Program-made: the position numbers and the translations under genes
Notes under the pieces: model-generated
What the model saw: only the letters and a program-made list of their open reading frames with translations
What the model was told of the DNA's origin: nothing
The model's database searches: none
Assembly (NCBI GenBank): GCA_905221605.1
Contig: CAJNDS010001224.1
Coordinates: 893,556 to 957,555, forward strand
Reading direction: 5' to 3'
Length of the DNA stretch: 64,000 bases
Origin: Symbiodinium natans
Taxonomy: Eukaryota > Sar > Dinophyceae > Suessiales > Symbiodiniaceae
Part shown: piece by piece, positions 57,568 to 64,000 of the stretch
How positions within the stretch are numbered: position 1 is the first letter of the stretch
How the letters are laid out: the number at the start of each line of letters is the position of its first letter

Positions 57568-58079
57568 TTTTTGCCACCCGCTTAGCTGACCTCTCGGACA
57601 CTCTGCAGGGGAATGTCTGGATATACTGTATGCGTTCTCGTCAGTTAGGGTTTAGGGTTTAGGGTTTAGGGTTTAGGGTTTAGGGTTCAGGGTTCAGGGT
57701 TCAGGGTTTAGGGGTTTAGGTTTAGGGTCTAGGGTTCTAGCTCGGGTTCGGGGTATTCAGGGTGTGTAGGATAATTGGGAGGGGATCAGGGCAGTTGGGG
57801 ATTAGGCGTTTTTGGCTCTTAGAGCTTTCAGCGGGTTAGGGTTGAGGGTTTTGGGGGGTTTTGGGCCTCTTTGATCTTTAGGGTTTAGGGGGTTTTGTGT
57901 TTAGGGTTGAGGGTTGAGGGTTGAGGGTTGAGGGTTTAGGGTTTAGGGTTTAGGGTTTAGGGTTTAGGGTTTAGGGTTTAGGGTTGGGCTCACGAAGTCT
58001 CTTGGCTCTTCCGCCTTGTGTGGGGGTTCCCGGGAGCCCAATACCTGAAGGAAACACAACTTCGAATTCTGGAGGAACA

Positions 58080-58216
58080 TACTTAGAGGTTCATTGGGCA
58101 GCTATAAATATGGTGCTTAATACCCCGAATAAGGGTTGTATGTATGTATATATATGTATATAATTTTTTGGACCATACTTCTCATCCCACTTCTAACCAC
58201 CCGTGAACCTCCAACT
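58080..58216. mobile_element. Family A-type element, short subfamily, with (TA) run
   Basis: ACTTAGAGGTTCATTGGGCA and CACCCGTGAACCTCCAAC as ends, with a TATATATG run in the middle. Confidence 0.65.
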
Positions 58217-58531
58217 GCCTGCATGTACTGTGGGGACCCCTACTCTGATATAAGCTGTAGGGTATTGGGCTCTTCGGGTGGGGTTCGGGGGGGGTCGAGG
58301 GGCATTCTGGCTTATAGGGCTTATGTAGGGCTTATGAAGGCTGACATAGGGGCTTCTTGAGGGGTTCGAGGGGTGTACAGGGTTTGGGTTTAGGGCTTGC
58401 TCAACACAAGAGGAACCATGATTATAGGCATCCAGAAACGGACCCCAGTCAAGGGACACAGCAAATAGCAGTAAGAGTAGCTGTTTGACCCTTCTGTTGG
58501 GACTTTACACCCTGTAGATACTAGCACATCT

Positions 58532-58633
58532 CAGCTGGGCATGTTTGAATGGTTTGGAAGGACTTGTGGAATCTCAGGAATCTCAGCTGGGCATCCATTT
58601 CTGAATGGTTTGGATAGGCTTGTTGAATCTCAG
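58532..58633. repeat. Tandem duplication of about 50 bp
   Basis: TCAGCTGGGCAT, GAATGGTTTGGA, GGCTTGT/GGACTTGT and TGAATCTCAGGA occur twice in the same order. Confidence 0.8.
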
Positions 58634-58686
58634 GACGAATGGACGGCACCACGCCTCTCAGCTCAAAAGCACTCCCGGGGCCCGCG

Positions 58687-58737
58687 CTGCTGCTCGCTGA
58701 CGGTTGCGATGCGCTGCTCCTGCTGCTCGATCATGAC
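58687..58737 (-). CDS. Coiled-coil-like coding exon, unrecognised
   Basis: After AG at 58738: VMIEQQEQRIATVSEQQ, glutamine and glutamate rich. The donor may be the GC within the following CAGCGC. Strand fits the neighbours. Confidence 0.4.
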
Positions 58738-59040
58738 CTTGGCAGCTGGTGGCCCCAAAGAAAAGCCCTAAACCCTAAAGCCCGAAGCCTAAGTGGTGCC
58801 TCCAGCACCAGGAGGGAGTCGATACTGATGCAGCAACGGCCCATGCCTCATCCTGTCTCGCATGGAAAGGGCATTGAATGTAAAACAAAAACCTCCGAAC
58901 TCCACGCGTCAACCCTTCATGCGTCCCGAGAAACCTTCTGCTTGGCCAGGTTTGCTGCCACTTCTCCCCTGGGCATCAACACTTGCTGCGCTTTAGTAGG
59001 GGTGCTCACAAGTGCCGCGCGACCCGACGAGGCGCTTTAA

Positions 59041-60971
59041 GGCTTAGAGTGTGAGAGCGTACATCGGCAAGCTTTCAGGTCGTGTTGGGGTGGGGGTTTA
59101 GGGTTTGGGGTTTAGGGTTTAGGGTTGGGGGTTTGGGGTTTAGACTTTAAGAAGCGGAGGGGGGAACCCAAGCAGCTCCCTGCAACTGTGACAGGCGAGC
59201 ATGGGCATGCTTCCCTGAAGGATTGCAATAGAGGGGCACCATAAAGCCTATTAAGGACTGTTAGTATAAGGGGGAACATCCCAAGGCGAGCAGCCCAAAC
59301 ACTTGCTAGATGGGTGCTCGAACATTGTCTTAACAGTGCAGCTGGAGGTTCGCGCGTAGTCATACGTAGGGTGATAAGTATAGTAGCTATACTGATAACC
59401 CTATTTGGGGCACTTACAACTTACAACCCTACTTATAACTATTCAACCCTCGACGAACAAGCCGTCAAATCCGTGGACGACGTCGCGACTTCCAGAAGCC
59501 TAAGCCTAAGCCTTCAACCCCTTCCCATGACAAAATGCACCAGTAGTCATAACAAGAATAAGAGTAATCGGAATAATAACTATCAGGACCCCTCGCTCAA
59601 ATATCAAACCTCCTCCCCCTCCCCCCCCCCAAAAAAAAAGAGAACAAAGAAGCAAGTCCTCTGTTAAGGTCAAATAGAGGCTTGTGGCTTTTCGGGATTG
59701 GAGAATCGGTACATCCTAGGTCGGCTCCGAGACGCATGACCGAGCAAAACCCACAGATATTACAGGTGCAGGGCTCGGCGTGCTCCGCTTTGCACCCCAC
59801 GAAAGAACTCCCATTGCACGTCCGTACCAAAAATTCCGTGAACATGACCCATGGCCCTAAACCCAGATATCTTCATGCGGTGGCGCACATGGCATGGGTC
59901 CGAACCATCAGACATGGGCCCGCACAAAGTGGCCCCCGCTTCTCTCACATCAGCTGCCAGCTTGTTGTTTGCCTGCTTGCGCTCTTATTATTACTACTAT
60001 TACTCTTAGTATTATTACAATTGTTACGGTCATTGTTACTACTATTACTACTACTAGGGTTGTTTTTGGGGGGCTTGGCTTGTCGAGGCTAGAGGTGGCC
60101 CGCAGCACCTCTGAGCCGGGGGCCGGGGAGGCCGGGGGATAGGACTGAGTCCTTACCACATTTCATAACGCTGACCCCTTCTGAGCTTTTCAAAGTGCAA
60201 TCCATGGTGCAAGCACCCCAAACATAGAACGCTTTGTAAAACAGGCGTCTCACTTGTCTGCTCAAAAAGCCAGATTCTAAAGCATTCTTTTTACACCGCC
60301 TTAGCGACGATGCGTTGTAAGGACGGTCCTTACTTGGAGATGCATGGGTCGTTCTGAGAAGGGTTAAAAGTATCCCAAAAAAAATAGGATTAGACGTCTA
60401 GTTACCATGCCTATAACAATACTTACAACCACCCAAACGAACCTCCAAGTAAACCCTTTCCAAGAAAACCCCTAAACCCGAACCCTCAACCCTAAACCCG
60501 AAATCGAAATATTGGACGCCTGACTCAGGCCTTTGATCTCTCCCGACTGCACCTGCAAAGCCGAGTTCTGATTTGGCAAAGGAGATTTACGGGATCTATG
60601 TTTCGGTTCTTCTGTCAGTAATAGATATATACATATATATATATATATATATTTGTTTTTACATTGTTATTGTTATACCTTGCAAAATTATACTTCTAAT
60701 ACTCTAATAATTTGTTTGACTGCCCCGTATCACCATAAGAATCCTTAAAAACTCAAGGAAGACTTCTTTACTGAAAGCCACCTCCTTGGCTACCACGATG
60801 GCTCCCTATGTTTCTGGTTTTCCTTTTAAAGCACTAAGGATTCACCGCCCAGTAAGTCGGGGCAACGCCCACGTGCCTTAAGCGCTACATGCCGAAGCAG
60901 TTACGAAGCACCACCGGAGTTCAACAAAAGAGAGCCCAGCAACTGCGGCTCCCCGAGGCCTCCCGAGCCGT
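59041..60971. other. No gene seen; decayed elements and simple repeats
   Basis: Telomeric array 59095-59145; half of a family B element 59225-59284; family A-type elements 59339-59450 and 60331-60452; a run of ATTACTACT-type triplets 59985-60055; (TA)n at 60623-60652. The rest is unique sequence. Confidence 0.55.
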
Positions 60972-61033
60972 CTGCAAGTTGTCAAGCTCGCTGTGCGCGT
61001 GCGAGAGGTTCAGCATGATCATGGCCTCGAGCT
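60972..61033 (-). CDS. Helical coding exon, unrecognised
   Basis: Minus strand LEAMIMLNLSHAHSELDNLQ, with AG before and a GC donor after. Same strand and style as the exons at 58737 and 57444; these three may be parts of one coiled-coil protein. Confidence 0.4.
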
Positions 61034-61410
61034 CTGAGCTCCCGCCCCAGAGTCTTTGTTGAAGTTTAGGGTTTAGGGTTTAGGGTTTAGGGTTAAGGGC
61101 TTAGGGTTTAGGGAATTCTGGCGAGGCATCAGAGACGGCAGGACTGTTGAAGGATCTCACACTGTGTGCACTCTGTGGGGTGTATGCAGTCTGCGTATGC
61201 ACTGCAGGGGCAGCTTGCCGAAGAACAGAAATCCAGAAATCTCCAAACGACACCGGCCTTACTTGTCTTGGGCTTGAAAATAGCGAGGCCCAGCCAATGG
61301 ACATCGTGCGTCCGCAAGGTGCTGTGTGTAAGGGTCAGGGAAGGAAGCTAGAAAAACCTGTCACTGCGCGATGCATGCCCAAGCACAGACGCGAGCTCCA
61401 ACCCGCAACT

Positions 61411-61789
61411 TTAACTATGAATCCTCATACCTCCGTGAGGATCTCCCAACGCACCAAACCTTGCGAGACCGAGGGCACCGGCGATGAAACCCGCCATCAT
61501 CAGAAAGCCGACTAGCACCACGGTCCTGCTCCCGCAGACTCGATGCTTAGCTTGAGCTTTGGATTGAAGTGCTTCGCTTGTTTCGAGTGGGGACTGTCTC
61601 ACATCTCCGACAAGTAGTGTTGGAAGCAGCTGGTCCACAGTGCCTGGCAAGTCGGCTGCTTTCTTTTGCCAGGGCTGGCAGTTTCCTCGACAAGTGAAGT
61701 CTAGGATTTTGATAGGGCCCAAGAGTCAGCTCGACACTGCCAAGCGCAATGCACGAGACCAAGAGACGGGCGACCTTTCGGGCAAACAC
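61411..61789 (-). CDS. Small type I membrane protein, 2 exons, about 113 aa
   Basis: Exon 61789-61738 encodes a signal peptide (MFARKVARLLVSCIALG); a 37-base GT-AG intron leads to exon 61700-61411, in frame, with a small cysteine pair (FTCRGNCQPWQKK), a polar middle and a membrane helix (TVVLVGFLMMAGFIAGALGL). It starts 118 bases past the transporter stop, on the same strand. No family recognised. The short intron is inferred from frame and hydropathy only. Confidence 0.45.
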
Positions 61790-61906
61790 CTAGCTGGGGC
61801 CAAGTGATGCCGGAGGGCCATATGAGCTCAAGACCTCCACTCAGGGCTCATATGGGGGGGTGCACGGGGCAAGCCGGCAAAGCCAAGACTGCCACCGTCC
61901 AGGGTC

Positions 61907-63923
61907 TCATCCTTTGCGAGACCACTTCCAAATCAGCCAGTCGTCGCAGCCGATCTGGAAAGAAGGACGGAGCTCATCAAAGGCAAGGTATCCGATGGCC
62001 TTCAGTGCGCAGGCACAGAAGCTGATGCATCCGACCACGAACACCAAGGCAACCGTGATCTTTTCCGAGCGCCTGATTGGGTCCTCCAGCCCACACTCAA
62101 TGTTGTCTGTGACACGGCGTCGGTGAAGGACCTTCCAATAGAGGACCGCGGGGTAGATCTGGGTCACCCATGGCGTGGTCAGAGCTGTCACGAAGTCCAA
62201 GAGCGTGTTGATGCTGGGGGTGAAGGTGCTCAGAACCAAGGCAGACAGGAACGTGGGCAGGGAGTAGCCGAAGTACCTCATGATGTCGGGCACTGTCCAC
62301 GTGTCCTTGAAGTTTGGGGCCCAGCACTTCTGGCAGAACCGACTCAGCCTTGGTTGCTGAGTTCACAAGCCCCCAGAAAAAGTGTGCACTTTCAGTTCTA
62401 CAGGGGCTTATAGTATCCCAAAAAGTGTAAAGTGTGCTCACTCAGCTACCAAGTAGCGGCACTGAGTCCAGCATGTAGGACACAAAGTTGCCACCCAACT
62501 GGAAGGCGTTGAAGAGCGTGTTGATCACATTCCCGCGAGCGAAGGCGCCGACACCCGTGGTGATGGCGATGACCTCTCCCACATTGTAGCCCCAGCGGGC
62601 GACGACAAGGGTGCCGACGAGCACGAAGAGCATCACGTTGAGACTTCCGGCCATCAGCCTTGGTAGCCCCGCAGCCATCTTATCAACAAGGGTGCCCTTC
62701 TTGGAGTCGGGTACTTTACAAGGGAACCCCTTAAACCCTAAACCCTAAACCCGAAACCCTAAACCTTGAACCTTAAACCCAAAAAAAGGGGCAAAGAAGG
62801 GTATTTCTGGGCTGCACCCAGAAGCAGGGACTTCTTGAAGTCGGCGGGGTTGCGCATGCAAGTGCTGAGTTCTACCTCGGATGGCCTTTAGAGCCCTCCG
62901 AGTGTTTTGTTTCCTTAACTATGATCCCCTCACAACAAGGGAAAATATGAAAGCATCCCAAGGGCCTACCTAGCTGCGGTGAGGAAGGCGGGAATGAACG
63001 CCCAAGCACCGATGGTGAAGCCACTGGCGAGGCGCACGAGCCGCAACCCTGCCTCGGGCTCCGGGTTCCCAATCCATTGTGCCGGGATTCGGGGAACGTG
63101 CTCATACTGGAATGCCGCGACCATCATCGTGATGACCATGCCGATGACGCAGAGGAAGGAGATCACGGTGAAGCCCTGCGCGTTGTCGAAGCTCCTCACT
63201 TGCGTGCTCACCAAGCAGACGGCCGCGATCACCCAGACGTAGTAGTCGATGCAGTTGCCCAGCGCACCGATTTCGACGATCGAGTACAAGGACAAGGCGC
63301 AGAAGCGAAGAGCGCATGGCATGAAGAGGCAGAAGTTCCCGAGCTGAATCACGTTGCCCCACATCTGGGCTGGCCTGCCAATGACCTCCAAGCCGAGATC
63401 TCCGAATGTCTTGCAGTGTGGGTACAAGATCTTCATCTCCAGCAGCCTGGGGGGCGGATTTTGGGAGGGGGGGGCGGGGCCTGTATTTCTTTAGGCTTAT
63501 GTAACTTATGTATTGGGATTGGTGGAATGCTGCAAAATCTAGAGTCGGACTCTCTTCTGAATCCTGGGGGCATGTTGGCCCCAGCAACGGAGGCTGACGT
63601 GAGGATCAAGCAAAGAGCCATCCCCCCAACATAGCCGGCATTGGCGATGGCGAAGGGTACGGCCATCACCGCCGAGGGCGCCGCAAAGGTGAAGACCTTG
63701 GGAGACACCAGCAACCGCATTGTCAGAAGGATAAGAAGGGCACCTTTTCAGGGTACCTTTTCAGGGGCTGGTTGCTTTGGCACGGGATCCCAGAACCCAA
63801 AAAATAAAAGGACGAAAGGGCACTATGGGGCTACCAAGACACCGTGATGCCCGCCTGCTTCCAGCCCATGTGGCCCTCATCCTGCTGCACGAGCGGAGCT
63901 GTTTGTGCCTGACCCTGGTCCAT
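61907..63923 (-). CDS. AAAP-family amino acid transporter (6 exons, about 466 aa)
   Basis: Exons 63923-63843, 63696-63572, 63446-62978, 62875-62813, 62678-62458 and 62348-61907 join in frame and give the usual length for this family. The first helix follows GWKQAGIT and reads AVMAVPFAIANAGYVGGMAL; others include VWVIAAVCLVSTQV, GFTVISFLCVIGMVITMMVA, LNVMLFVLVGTLVVA and ALTTPWVTQIYPAVLYW. Known: AAAP carriers are proton- or sodium-coupled amino acid transporters of the plasma membrane or vacuole; substrate cannot be told. Donors: GT, GC, GC, GC, GC in order. The third (63447-63571 is the second, 62876-62977 the third) could also end three bases later in the exon (62975), and the fourth (62679-62812), which holds a telomeric array, is the least certain. 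Confidence 0.8.
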
Positions 63924-64000
63924 GGCTGCTACGACAACCTGGCCGAGTTCCGGTGACTAACTACACTCTCGACTGCGACGGTGGAAGGGCGAGAGCCACA
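63924..64000. other. Transporter 5' leader, cut by window end
   Basis: No spliced-leader match is visible in these bases. Confidence 0.5.

Overview
The window reads as nuclear DNA of a dinoflagellate alga. Four things point there: (1) a 14-base match to the 3' half of the dinoflagellate spliced leader (DinoSL) sits in the 5' leader of a gene (46551-46564, minus strand); (2) introns can be placed unambiguously by reading frame and protein family, and many start with GC or GA instead of GT but always end in AG; (3) several introns are flanked by direct repeats of the exon end, as introner elements are; (4) every convincingly assembled gene from 27 to 64 kb lies head to tail on the minus strand. 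The telomere-type heptamer TTTAGGG/CCCTAAA is scattered through the window as dozens of short interstitial arrays, mostly between and inside genes.

Layout. 1-8.8 kb: short coding exons of unrecognised genes (mostly minus strand, one sulfotransferase-like) among telomeric arrays and small inverted-repeat elements. 8.8-12.0 kb: an AT-rich satellite made of nested palindromes. 12.5-14.4 kb: a tandem satellite of about 115 bp. 14.4-19.3 kb: a different sequence type without telomeric arrays, holding a probable plus-strand gene with many short exons. 19.3-22.0 kb: an old tandem duplication rich in decayed telomeric heptamers. 22-27 kb: exons (one PDZ-like, one EF-hand-like) and many mobile elements. 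27.3-36.3 kb: an eleven-exon gene whose exons join in frame into about 1357 residues, a DD3-3-like secreted domain fused to a complete NADPH oxidase. 37.3-38.7 kb: a secreted protein with a 79-codon threonine tract. 40.0-47.7 kb: a decayed beta-tubulin gene with an intact acid ceramidase/NAAA-like gene (44.9-46.4 kb) inside it. 49.0-54.5 kb: a Deg/HtrA-type serine protease split into tiny exons. 61.4-61.8 kb: a small membrane protein. 61.9-63.9 kb: an AAAP amino acid transporter.

Common theme. Exons are often 20-120 bases. The long introns (0.5-1.2 kb) are built from telomeric arrays plus at least six families of 80-160 bp inverted-repeat elements (called A to F here, with a less certain G). 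The acid-amidase gene carries the same element in two neighbouring introns in opposite orientations, and its leader carries the spliced-leader relic, so one locus shows both mRNA recycling and later intron gain. Gene models were assembled by eye from reading frame, splice dinucleotides and remembered family motifs; no alignment or database search was run.
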